NCBI GenBank assembly: GCA_021789755.1
Contig: JAJYJD010000030.1
Span: forward strand, 1 to 20,370
DNA from: Bacteroidota bacterium
GTDB lineage: Bacteria; Bacteroidota; Ignavibacteria; Kryptoniales; JAKASW01
Length of the DNA stretch: 20,370 nt
Reading direction: 5' to 3'
Shown: positions 1-7,110 of the stretch, in pieces
Layout: every line of letters begins with the position of its first letter
Position numbering within the stretch: the first letter of the stretch is position 1
Program-made: the position numbers and the translations under genes
Notes under the pieces: generated by a model
The model's input: only the letters and a program-made list of their open reading frames with translations
Told to the model about the DNA's origin: nothing
Database searches by the model: none

Positions 1-1112
1 ATCGACTTGACCGGCCTGTATTTGTATTCCGTGAAATACTGCGTGATATAAACAAATGCAATGCTTGTCAGGATTCCGACGACACCCGCGGCGAAAAAGA
101 ACAGCCAGGCGTTCGGTGCATTAGGTGTGTAGAGAAGCCAGCGGGAACCGATAAAGAACCCGATGGCCGCAAGTAAAGATGTGATATAATAACCGCGATT
201 TAACGCCTTCATCGGATCCACGTCTTCGCGTGTCCTGACGGCCATCACGCCGATTATAGACGCGATAAGTCCGAATGCGCGGACGACAAGCGGAAACATG
301 ATTCCTTTCAGTCCGAAGAAGTGGAACAATGCCACGCCGAGGATCATAGCTCCGATATTCTCGGCTGCTGTGGACTCGAATAGGTCGGCTCCACGGCCGG
401 CGCAATCGCCGACGTTATCGCCGACCAGGTCCGCTATCACCGCCGGGTTTCGCGGATCGTCTTCGGGGATCCCGGCTTCGACCTTGCCTACGAGATCAGC
501 TCCGACGTCGGCGGCTTTCGTGTAGATTCCGCCGCCGAGCTGAGCAAACAGGGCGACAAATGATGCGCCGAATCCAAATCCGACTATCATGAAAGGTATC
601 TTCTCAATCGGAGTACCCATAACCTGAAGCGCACCGAAGAGTCCGCCGACACCGAGAAGACTCATCGCAACGACGAACAAGCCGGAGACGGCGCCTCCTC
701 TCATCGAGATCTGCAGGGCGCGGTTGAGCGATGTCATTGCCGCGCTCGCCGTCCGGGTATTAGCCCTTATTGAAACGAACATACCTATAAAGCCTGCGAC
801 GCCCGAACAGAGAGCTCCGAACAGAAAGGCAAGCGCAGTATAAGAAGCCAACCGGACCGGGTCAACCGGATCGTTCGGCATCGGGCTTCTTACAAATGCA
901 TAAAGCACAAATATTATTCCGGCGGTAACGACGCTAAGCATAGCTATCGTCGAGTACTGTCTCTTCAGAAACGCTTCGGCACCCTGGCGGATAGCGTCTC
1001 CGATCTTTTGCATTTCGGGTGTTCCCCGATCCTGTTTCAAGATATGACGTGCGAGGTACACCGCAAACAAAAGTGAAAGCACGCTGATTGACAGAATTAG
1101 TGCTAATTCCAC
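1..1112 (-). CDS. hppA: Membrane-bound ion-translocating pyrophosphatase (5' part, runs off window)
   Basis: The product hydrolyses pyrophosphate and pumps H+ (or Na+) across the cytoplasmic membrane. Only the first 370 codons are present, about half of the usual 650-800 residues; the gene continues past position 1. The start is GTG at 1110-1112, with AGGAG eight bases upstream. The translated N-terminal half has several hydrophobic helices and the family signature: the motif GGGIYTKAADVGADLVGKVE contains the substrate-binding DX7KXE pattern, followed by the Asp-rich stretch EDDPRNPAVIADLVGDNVGD and then CAGRGADLFES. Residues that separate K+-dependent from K+-independent enzymes, and the full ion-selectivity gate, lie in the missing half, so the pumped ion is not assigned. 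It sits 44 bases beyond the terminator of the preceding TPR gene and so probably has its own promoter in that short gap. Confidence 0.95.
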   Translation of the reverse strand, partial: MELALILSISVLSLLFAVYLARHILKQDRGTPEMQKIGDAIRQGAEAFLKRQYSTIAMLSVVTAGIIFVLYAFVRSPMPNDPVDPVRLASYTALAFLFGALCSGVAGFIGMFVSIRANTRTASAAMTSLNRALQISMRGGAVSGLFVVAMSLLGVGGLFGALQVMGTPIEKIPFMIVGFGFGASFVALFAQLGGGIYTKAADVGADLVGKVEAGIPEDDPRNPAVIADLVGDNVGDCAGRGADLFESTAAENIGAMILGVALFHFFGLKGIMFPLVVRAFGLIASIIGVMAVRTREDVDPMKALNRGYYITSLLAAIGFFIGSRWLLYTPNAPNAWLFFFAAGVVGILTSIAFVYITQYFTEYKYRPVKS

Positions 1113-1155
1113 TAGCTTTTCTCCTATTTTACGGTTGAAGTTTCGGAAGTTGCAT

Positions 1156-1188
1156 AAAAAAAAGGCGTGATCTGAATTATCACGCCTT
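1156..1188 (-). terminator. Intrinsic terminator after the TPR gene
   Basis: A perfect 10-bp inverted repeat (1162-1171 with 1179-1188, 7-base loop) is followed, on the minus strand, by an eight-base T run (plus-strand A run 1156-1163). It lies about 15 bases after the stop of the TPR gene and separates that operon from hppA. Confidence 0.9.
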
Positions 1189-1202
1189 CAACGAAAGAAT
1201 GG

Positions 1203-2900
1203 TTACTCGCAACCCAATGATTTCTGGAGTTTGGTCATCTGATCATTCTTCGGATCAGACCTCAACACCAGCTTTATCTCCTTACACGCTTCATCTATCT
1301 TACCCATGAGTGCGTAATCCTGAGCCAGCAAAGCGTGAGTCTTCATCTCCTTCGAGTCGTACTTAACCGCAATCATCAGATTCCTCAGCGCGTCCTCGTA
1401 GAATTTCTTCGCATCGTCGGGACGATCCTTCGATAGTTTGCTTCCCGCTATGATCTGGTACAGCGCCGTCTGCCGGTAAGCCTCGTTCAGATCCGACGAA
1501 TGATTTGAAGAAGTATCGCTTGCAGCTATCTTGATGAAACTCTGGTATACATCCTTGGCACTTTCGAGGGAGTCGTCGAAAATCAGTGCCCTCGCAAGCC
1601 ACAGATTACCCTGATAATTGTCGGGCTTTAGCTCCACGACTTTCCTCAGCGCGGCCACCGCCTGCTGGTAATTCTCTATAATGAAATAGCAAAGACCCAT
1701 ATTGAGCCTGGCAGCAACGTCATTGGAATCGAGTGCCAGCCTCTTCTGAAAATGTTCGATCGCTTCGTTGTACCGCTTTGCCGCGAAAAGAGTGTTCGCG
1801 AGAAAGTACTCTATTTCCGACAGCGTCGTGTCAAGCTTGACCGCACGCGACCATGTCTCTATTGTCATAGCCGTGTCGTGCACCGCGTTGGCTGCAAGAC
1901 CGTACCTGACGAGTTCCCTCACATTCATCGAATCAATAGGCATGGATTTGTAGAGGTTATATGACTCCATCGGCTGCTTTTCAAAATAGAATGACGCGGC
2001 CAGCGATTTCTTCGCCTCAAGCGAGTTCGGGTTCTTGGAAAGGTATTCCTGGAAATATCTCACCGCATCGTCAAACAAATGAGCGTTGTAAGCATCGTCT
2101 GCAAGTTCGAAGAGCGCTTTGTTGTCGGTCGAGTCAAGCTCATGGTATTTCTGCAGGAATGGAAACGCCTCTTTGTACCTCTTGTTTACATAAAGCAGGT
2201 CACCTGCCTGATACTGCCCCTGCGGATTGTTGGGGGCAAGCTCGGAGACTTTCAGAAACTGCTCGTATGCACCTGCGCCGTTGTTGTTTTTCAGATAAGT
2301 GTTGGCAAGCTTGAGCCTGATTTCAATGCTCGTGGAGTCCAGGGCCAGGGCATTCTTATAATACTCGATCGCAGGATCGAAAATATTCTGTGCCCTGTAA
2401 ACATCCGCTATCCCCGCCAGGGCGCGCGGATCCTTGTCGTCCATGTCGTGCGCTTTATAGAACGCCTGTGTCGCCTGGTCCAGCGAATCCGCCGCCAGAT
2501 ACGCATTCCCCAGGGAGATTACATACTCTTCACTCTTCGCATCGTTAGTGATCGCCTGGTTGAAGTTGTTGATCGCTTCGGCGTATTTCTTCTGACTCAT
2601 ATAAGCGCGGCCCAGGCCGTAGTAAGCCGGCGCAAGCTCCTCGTCAATGTTGACGGCCTTCTTAAGGTAAACTTCGGCACTGTCTGGAGTATTCAGGCAA
2701 AGAAAAGCGTTGCCGAGATATAGATTAGCCTTCTCTGAGTTGGGCCTGTCGCTGACGGCACGCCTCAATAATTTGAGTGCGCCGGTGCAGTCGTTCTTCT
2801 GAAGAAGACCGATCCCCTCCTCCAATGGGTCCTGCGCGTGAGCCTTCAGGCTGAATATGGAAAGGACAAGTGTAAGAGTCAAAACAATAAGTTTCTTCAT
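1203..2900 (-). CDS. Secreted TPR-repeat protein
   Basis: This 565-residue protein starts with a clear signal peptide (MKKLIVLTLTLVLSIFSLKA, then HAQ), so it should be periplasmic or outer-membrane associated. The rest is an almost continuous array of about a dozen or more tetratricopeptide repeats with the usual pattern of A-x-x-x-x-G, Y and P residues, for example APAYYGLGRAYMSQKKYAEA. TPR arrays are protein-binding scaffolds; no enzymatic domain is visible. Its ATG overlaps the stop of the upstream PstS-like gene in an ATGA arrangement, and no good Shine-Dalgarno precedes it, so translation is probably coupled. A strong terminator follows, making it the last gene of the ExbBD-TonB transcription unit. 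A role in organising an envelope complex with TonB or the binding lipoprotein is inference only. Confidence 0.9.
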   Translation of the reverse strand: MKKLIVLTLTLVLSIFSLKAHAQDPLEEGIGLLQKNDCTGALKLLRRAVSDRPNSEKANLYLGNAFLCLNTPDSAEVYLKKAVNIDEELAPAYYGLGRAYMSQKKYAEAINNFNQAITNDAKSEEYVISLGNAYLAADSLDQATQAFYKAHDMDDKDPRALAGIADVYRAQNIFDPAIEYYKNALALDSTSIEIRLKLANTYLKNNNGAGAYEQFLKVSELAPNNPQGQYQAGDLLYVNKRYKEAFPFLQKYHELDSTDNKALFELADDAYNAHLFDDAVRYFQEYLSKNPNSLEAKKSLAASFYFEKQPMESYNLYKSMPIDSMNVRELVRYGLAANAVHDTAMTIETWSRAVKLDTTLSEIEYFLANTLFAAKRYNEAIEHFQKRLALDSNDVAARLNMGLCYFIIENYQQAVAALRKVVELKPDNYQGNLWLARALIFDDSLESAKDVYQSFIKIAASDTSSNHSSDLNEAYRQTALYQIIAGSKLSKDRPDDAKKFYEDALRNLMIAVKYDSKEMKTHALLAQDYALMGKIDEACKEIKLVLRSDPKNDQMTKLQKSLGCE

Positions 2901-3862
2901 AATGGTTGGTCGTTTAATTGAACAAGTCTTACGGGCATTGTCGCAGGAACAAGCCCATTGTTGAGGAAAATTTGTTGGCCGGAGGCGCTCGCTGCAAACG
3001 ACAGGAACCCGGCCCCTGGTCCGTCATCAAGGTTTCTTGACAGAAAATACACCGGATGTGTCAGGGGGTAGTAGTGCCTGTAGATATGCGCCTGGTACGG
3101 ATAATAGTAGCTCCCGAAAGAGTTCGGATCAATATTCTTCATACCGATGGAGTCGACCTCCGCTAACTGAATTGCACGCGGTGCCGGCTCCTTGCTGGGG
3201 AGAATGGCGGGCCCGGAGTTCAGCCAGTTGGTGCTGACAAGGCCGATGGCGTCCCGCTTCTCGCGCACGAAGCTGTACACGTTCGCCATCGTGGTACACG
3301 GAAACGCCTCTGTAAAATTCTCACTGCCGAGGACGCGGTCCTTGAAAAGCTCAAGCGTTCCGGAGTTCGGACTCTCCAGCGCCGGGATGATTCTTCCCTG
3401 GAAATTGGGGTCCAATTCTCCCCACAGCTTCGTCTTTCCCGTGAACACGCTTCGCAGCTGGCCGGTGTTCAATCGTGAGATGTGATTCCTCGAGTTCACG
3501 ATGACCACGATCCCATCAAGGGCGATCCTCAGAGAGTCCGCCTTGATATCGTATTTCTTCATCGTATCCAGCTCACCCTGATTGAAGTACCTCGATGTGA
3601 CGACAAGGTTTGCCTCGTTGTTGAGAAGCTTCGCTATCGCAACCCTCGAAGGCACCGGGTGAACTGTTATGTGAGCCTTGGAATACAAATTCATGAACTG
3701 TTCTGCAATCTTCTTCACCACAGGTGCCACCGATTCGGCACAATATACTTCCAGGTTCCCCTCCGTCGGGGACACCTCCGGTGCGCGCTTCTTCAAGTTG
3801 CACGAGGAAACGAGAAAGGCCAGACCGACTGCGACGACAAAGATACTTTTACTGATAGTCAT
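2897..3862 (-). CDS. PstS-like substrate-binding lipoprotein
   Basis: This 321-residue protein has an N-terminal signal ending in the lipobox LVSSC (Cys at about 21), so it is a lipid-anchored periplasmic protein. The body matches the PstS/PBP-like fold: GNLEVYCAESVAPVVKKIAE opens lobe 1, VVTSRYF and IALDGIVVIVN are typical of phosphate-binding family members, and LRSVFTGKTKLWGEL followed by ESPNSGTLELFKD resembles the PstS ligand loop. No pstCAB permease genes are near; instead it lies between a TonB gene and a TPR gene, so a classical phosphate ABC uptake role is doubtful. The ATG has only a very close AGG upstream and lies inside the 3' end of the 55-residue ORF (14-base overlap), which suggests translational coupling. 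The ligand is unknown. Confidence 0.88.
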   Translation of the reverse strand: MTISKSIFVVAVGLAFLVSSCNLKKRAPEVSPTEGNLEVYCAESVAPVVKKIAEQFMNLYSKAHITVHPVPSRVAIAKLLNNEANLVVTSRYFNQGELDTMKKYDIKADSLRIALDGIVVIVNSRNHISRLNTGQLRSVFTGKTKLWGELDPNFQGRIIPALESPNSGTLELFKDRVLGSENFTEAFPCTTMANVYSFVREKRDAIGLVSTNWLNSGPAILPSKEPAPRAIQLAEVDSIGMKNIDPNSFGSYYYPYQAHIYRHYYPLTHPVYFLSRNLDDGPGAGFLSFAASASGQQIFLNNGLVPATMPVRLVQLNDQPL

Positions 3863-4016
3863 CCTGCTTAGATTTGGTACGAGTAATCAGATAACGGTAA
3901 ATTCCCCAGAGCACCAGCACAATGCCTAATGTTATTCTAAGCTGCTCCGGGAAGCGGTCCCGAAAATACGCTCCAAAAATAACAAAAAGTCCGCCGAAAA
4001 AAAAGACGGCGGACAT
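3849..4016 (-). CDS. Small two-helix membrane protein (55 aa)
   Basis: A short open frame translates to MSAVFFFGGLFVIFGAYF, then a charged turn (RDRFPEQLR), then ITLGIVLVLWGIYRYLI and a basic tail (TRTKSKQDDYQ). This predicts two transmembrane helices with both ends likely in the cytoplasm. It is real rather than chance in my view: it fills the gap between tonB and the PstS-like gene on the same strand, ends 14 bases inside the next gene, and that gene lacks a normal Shine-Dalgarno. The start is uncertain. ATG at 4014-4016 has a weak ribosome site; the frame is open upstream to a TGA, with only rare ATT or CTG codons as longer alternatives. The start region overlaps a terminator-like hairpin. 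I do not recognise a family. Confidence 0.65.
   Translation of the reverse strand: MSAVFFFGGLFVIFGAYFRDRFPEQLRITLGIVLVLWGIYRYLITRTKSKQDDYQ
3984..4014 (-). terminator. Terminator-like or attenuator hairpin after tonB
   Basis: On the minus strand GTCCGCCG (4007-4014) pairs perfectly with CGGCGGAC (3989-3996) across a T-rich 10-base loop and is followed by five T (3984-3988). This is the form of an intrinsic terminator, about 70 bases after the tonB stop. It overlaps the first codons of the 55-residue ORF, so it may attenuate rather than fully end transcription. Confidence 0.55.
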
Positions 4017-4085
4017 TATGTATCCAATATGTTTGGCCAGCTTGTTCGTAATACCTCAATACGCCGGATTTAAGCCGACCGGACG

Positions 4086-4829
4086 TTACTGCTGCTTCAG
4101 CTTGAACGTAAAAGGTATGACGACCCAGACTGCAACCGGGCCCTTATTCATGATAGCAGGAGTGAAACGGTATTGCATCGCAGCCTCCTGGGCCGGGGCG
4201 TTAAAGATTTCCGCGTCGCTTTTCAGGATGACCGCCTTATGCGGCTTTCCGTCCTTATCGACCCAGATCTTCACTATGACTCTGCCTTCAATACCTGCTC
4301 TCTGAGCAAGCTCCGGATACTTAGGTATGACCTGCTTAATGATCTGCGGTTCCTTTTCTACGGGCACGAAGTCCGGCGGCGGTCCGTCGTCGGGGACTCT
4401 GAAGTTACCCATGGACACTCCGACCGAGTCGCCTCCCGTTCCCTGTGACACAGGTCCGGCAATCTTACTCAACTCCTGCTGAGTGGCAATGGTCTGTTCC
4501 GGAGATACCTCCGCATCGGGCACCGGAACTGGAATACCGACGTTGGGCTTCGCCATCGGTGTCGAGACGGCGACCTGAGGCAGCGCCTGCTGATTCTGAA
4601 TGGACGGCGGCGGCCCAAGTTCGCTGTAACTCAGCACTCTTACCATCGGTGCGTTGTCGTCTTCCCGGTTCAAATATTGGGCACCATAGTAGGCTCCGAC
4701 ACCCATAAAGTGAACCGCAACGGCTATGGCCAGCCCAACGCCCGTGTATTTGTGGGCAAGGCGCTTCAACAGCGGTGCACCGTACTGCACGCCGGCCGAA
4801 CTGTTTTCTACAACTTTCTTCTTTGCCAT
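4086..4829 (-). CDS. tonB: Energy transducer TonB
   Basis: The 247-residue protein carries ExbB/ExbD-derived energy across the periplasm to outer-membrane TonB-dependent transporters. A short cytoplasmic tail is followed by one transmembrane helix (about residues 29-50, VGLAIAVAVHFMGVGAYYGA), a Pro/Gln-rich periplasmic linker (about 60-160) and a C-terminal TonB domain (about 163-247) with KYPELAQRAGIEGRVIVKIW, the FTPAI motif and a final hydrophobic strand (AVWVVIPFTFKLK). These are the hallmarks of the TonB family C-terminal domain. The ATG is preceded by a strong GGAGG. It lies 18 bases after the second exbD. Which transporters it serves cannot be seen here; none is in the window. Confidence 0.95.
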   Translation of the reverse strand: MAKKKVVENSSAGVQYGAPLLKRLAHKYTGVGLAIAVAVHFMGVGAYYGAQYLNREDDNAPMVRVLSYSELGPPPSIQNQQALPQVAVSTPMAKPNVGIPVPVPDAEVSPEQTIATQQELSKIAGPVSQGTGGDSVGVSMGNFRVPDDGPPPDFVPVEKEPQIIKQVIPKYPELAQRAGIEGRVIVKIWVDKDGKPHKAVILKSDAEIFNAPAQEAAMQYRFTPAIMNKGPVAVWVVIPFTFKLKQQ

Positions 4830-4847
4830 TTTAGATCAACCTCCTTC

Positions 4848-5342
4848 TCATTGTGCGCCAACCTTCGCAAGCACTTGCTGATCTTCAGGCGTCATAGGCG
4901 CCAGACTAAAGCGCGTCACGTTGTCAAGGTTCAGTTCGTCAATAATGTTGATCATGTCCTGGTACTTCGCGTGCCTGTCCACTTTAATCAGAGTAACCAG
5001 TCTAGGATTAGATTTGTTCTGATTGATGATCAGATTACGAAAGTCTTTCCACTCGACCTTTTTCGGCGCCTCGGTGCCGATACTCCAGTAAATTGATCCG
5101 TCGGGAACCACCCTGAGCGTCATCAGGTTCGACGCAGCGATCTCAATCTTTGTGTCGCCGGGAGGCAGGTTGATTTCCATAGCCTGCGGCCGGCTGAAGG
5201 CGGTCGTCAGCATGAAAAACGTCAGGAGGAGGAATGCGACGTCCACCATCGGCGTCATGTCGATGCGGATCGAGATCCTTCGTTTCTTCTTGTGCCCACC
5301 CTTCTTCTTTCCACGGGGTTCGGCAGTTTGCACATCGGCCAT
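4848..5342 (-). CDS. exbD: ExbD/TolR family biopolymer transport protein (second copy)
   Basis: This 164-residue protein has a very basic cytoplasmic N-terminus (GKKKGGHKKKRR), one transmembrane helix containing the conserved RIDMTPMVDVAFLLLTFFML stretch with the proton-relay Asp (MVDV), and a periplasmic C-terminal domain ending in a TolR-like fold (DRHAKYQDMINIIDELN). It works with ExbB as a proton-driven motor that powers TonB. Its Shine-Dalgarno (AAGGAGG) lies within the last codons of the preceding exbD and the gap between stop and start is two bases, so the two ExbDs are made together. It differs clearly from its neighbour outside the membrane motif, so this is an old duplication rather than a recent one. 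Confidence 0.95.
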   Translation of the reverse strand: MADVQTAEPRGKKKGGHKKKRRISIRIDMTPMVDVAFLLLTFFMLTTAFSRPQAMEINLPPGDTKIEIAASNLMTLRVVPDGSIYWSIGTEAPKKVEWKDFRNLIINQNKSNPRLVTLIKVDRHAKYQDMINIIDELNLDNVTRFSLAPMTPEDQQVLAKVGAQ

Positions 5343-5344
5343 TT

Positions 5345-5869
5345 CTAACCCTCCTTACCGCTTCCGCTTCCGCGGAGCTCGGTTTGTAAACTGAACCTGG
5401 ATACCTGGGCCTTCTGAAGGTCGTTCATCACGTCCATCACCGGGCCATAATCGGCGTCCCTGTCGGCCTTGATAACGGTTATCAACCTGATGTTCTGAAT
5501 ACGTGCCTGCACTACAAGTTGGGCTAAATCTTTCTCCTGTACCCTTACGGCGGGGACGAGATAGACAGGGATAAGTTTACCGTCCTTGTCCGGATACCCG
5601 TTCGGGTATAATGGCTCGAAAAGGGCTCTCATTATTTGCTGCTGGTCCACTCCCATGAAGATCTGTCCCGTCGTGTCGATATTTACAGTAAGGACTCCGC
5701 TTTCAGGCAGCTGGGCCGCTTTATCGGAAGTCGGCAGAGAAATCTCCACTGCCTGCGGCGGCTTGAACTGCGTGGTCATCATGAAGAATGTCAGAAGCAG
5801 CATAGCAACGTCGACCATAGGGGTCATGTCGATCCTGATGGCCAGGCGTCTTTTCTTAATTTTTGGCAT
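5345..5869 (-). CDS. exbD: ExbD/TolR family biopolymer transport protein (first copy)
   Basis: The 174-residue product has the ExbD layout: basic N-terminus (MPKIKKRRLA), a transmembrane helix with IRIDMTPMVDVAMLLLTFFM including the essential Asp, and a periplasmic domain. Compared with the adjacent paralogue the periplasmic domain has an extra segment around residues 75-105 (FEPLYPNGYPDKDGKLIPVY), before the shared DRDADYGPVMDVMNDLQ region. It ends in a Ser/Gly-rich tail. The gene follows exbB by 28 bases with AAGGAG before the ATG. Paired dissimilar ExbDs are common in FCB-group Ton operons; a mixed ExbD dimer is plausible but not shown by the sequence. Confidence 0.95.
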   Translation of the reverse strand: MPKIKKRRLAIRIDMTPMVDVAMLLLTFFMMTTQFKPPQAVEISLPTSDKAAQLPESGVLTVNIDTTGQIFMGVDQQQIMRALFEPLYPNGYPDKDGKLIPVYLVPAVRVQEKDLAQLVVQARIQNIRLITVIKADRDADYGPVMDVMNDLQKAQVSRFSLQTELRGSGSGKEG

Positions 5870-5897
5870 TTGCTAAGCTCCTTTAAAAAGCGATTGC

Positions 5898-6626
5898 TTA
5901 CTTGTCAAATTTGCGGGCGTTCAAGATCGCAATAATGCTCGACGTCGCTTCGTCGATCATGTAAGTGAATCCGTCCACCTTATTAACAAAGAAATTATAC
6001 GCTATAATTCCAGTGATGGCAGCGATCAGACCGCCGGCGGTGTTGATAAGAGCTTCGGAAATACCGATTGAAAGCTGGATCGCGTCAGGTGCACCGGCAT
6101 GTGCAAGAGCCTGGAACGCGCGGATCATACCGATAACCGTCCCGAGCAATCCCACCATAGTAGCGATCGATGAAATGGTCGACAGGACGATAAGATTCTT
6201 TTCCAGAAGCGGCGTCTCGAGCATGGTCGCCTCTTCGATGGCGCGCTGGACTTCAGACATGTACTTCTCAGCCTGGACGTGGCTGTCCTTCAGGACTTCC
6301 TGATATCTTTCGAGACCATTGCGGATCACGTTGGCCATCGACCCCCGCTGTTTGTTGCAGACTTCAACAGCCGCGCCGATATCGCCGTTATTCAGTTGGT
6401 CTTCTACGTCCTTGAGGAACTTTGTAAGGGAGCCTTTCCCCTGCGCCTTGCGGAGCGAGAAAATACGCTCGAACACGTATGTGAAAACCATTATCGAAAG
6501 CATAATGAGAAGTATGACAAGTGGTCCACCTTTGGTGATGAAATCCGGAAGGAAATAAGTATAAACCACATAAGCAATGGCAAAGGCAACGATGATGAGG
6601 ATCGTCGCGAACAAGCCTTGTTTCAT
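5898..6626 (-). CDS. exbB: ExbB/TolQ/MotA family proton channel protein
   Basis: The 242-residue protein is the channel-forming partner of ExbD. I place the start at ATG 6624-6626 (MKQGLFATIL), preceded by AAAGGAGG; a longer frame upstream (to 6764) reads through the region before the ribosome site and has no membrane or family character. Predicted segments: an extra N-terminal helix (about 6-27), TM at about 35-55, a cytoplasmic helical region with the FLKDVEDQLNNGDIGAAVEVCN stretch typical of the family, then two helices (about 143-170 and 190-212) carrying the conserved TMVGLLGTVIGMIRAF and EALINTAGGLIAAI motifs. It heads the exbB-exbD-exbD-tonB set and follows the STAS gene by 52 bases. 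Confidence 0.95.
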   Translation of the reverse strand: MKQGLFATILIIVAFAIAYVVYTYFLPDFITKGGPLVILLIMLSIMVFTYVFERIFSLRKAQGKGSLTKFLKDVEDQLNNGDIGAAVEVCNKQRGSMANVIRNGLERYQEVLKDSHVQAEKYMSEVQRAIEEATMLETPLLEKNLIVLSTISSIATMVGLLGTVIGMIRAFQALAHAGAPDAIQLSIGISEALINTAGGLIAAITGIIAYNFFVNKVDGFTYMIDEATSSIIAILNARKFDK

Positions 6627-6678
6627 TTCAGTCAAGCCTCCTTTTGAAGGATTTTGTTGATGTTTCGTTGAGCAAAAA

Positions 6679-7035
6679 TTATTTCTTCTCTTTCGAGAAG
6701 CTTGCGACCGCGTCGATCTGCGTATCGCGAACATCGAAGACCATCGTGAGCTTCGTAACCACAAAGATGTTCTTGATGTTCTTGTTCAAATTCGCCAGCT
6801 TCACCTCGCCGCCGTTCTTCGCATAATGGGTATGGGCCCAAATGAGAACGCCGATCGCAGTGCTGTTCAAGTAATTCGTCTTGCCGAGATCGATTACCAG
6901 TTTTTTATTTCCGTCGGCAGACAACTTGGTTACTTCAGAACGGAGTTCATCTGTCTCGTCGCCGCCAATCAACTCCCCTTTAGGCTCGATGACCGCGATC
7001 TCACCGTCGGCAAGCTTCGCTACTTTCAATGCCAT
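6679..7035 (-). CDS. STAS-domain protein (anti-sigma factor antagonist type)
   Basis: This 118-residue protein is a single STAS domain, the fold of SpoIIAA/RsbV-type anti-anti-sigma factors. The central strand-loop KLVIDLGKTNYLNSTAIGVL aligns with the SpoIIAA DLS...DSSGLG phosphorylation loop; Ser58 is retained, while the usual Asp before it is Asn57 and the SG pair is TA. No anti-sigma kinase or PP2C phosphatase is adjacent, so its partner is not in the window. The ATG has GAGGA four bases upstream. It lies between a degenerate receiver gene and exbB in the same direction, so it may link a partner-switch to the Ton system, which is inference. Confidence 0.88.
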   Translation of the reverse strand: MALKVAKLADGEIAVIEPKGELIGGDETDELRSEVTKLSADGNKKLVIDLGKTNYLNSTAIGVLIWAHTHYAKNGGEVKLANLNKNIKNIFVVTKLTMVFDVRDTQIDAVASFSKEKK

Positions 7036-7110
7036 TTTATCCTCACTTTAGTTTAGAGTTTCTTCACTACGCGCAAAGTCTCAAACCTGCACGCCAAAGC
7101 GCTTCCACCT

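Noticed and set aside
121..405. Minus-strand 94-codon ORF at the left end
   Set aside because: It lies in another frame of hppA, whose membrane pyrophosphatase motifs are unmistakable.
2079..2723. Plus-strand ORF (214 codons) inside the TPR gene
   Set aside because: Antisense shadow of a regular TPR array.
6627..6764. N-terminal extension of ExbB to an upstream start
   Set aside because: The extension passes through the intergenic AAAGGAGG and is Arg/Ser-rich; ATG 6626 has ideal spacing and starts a membrane helix.
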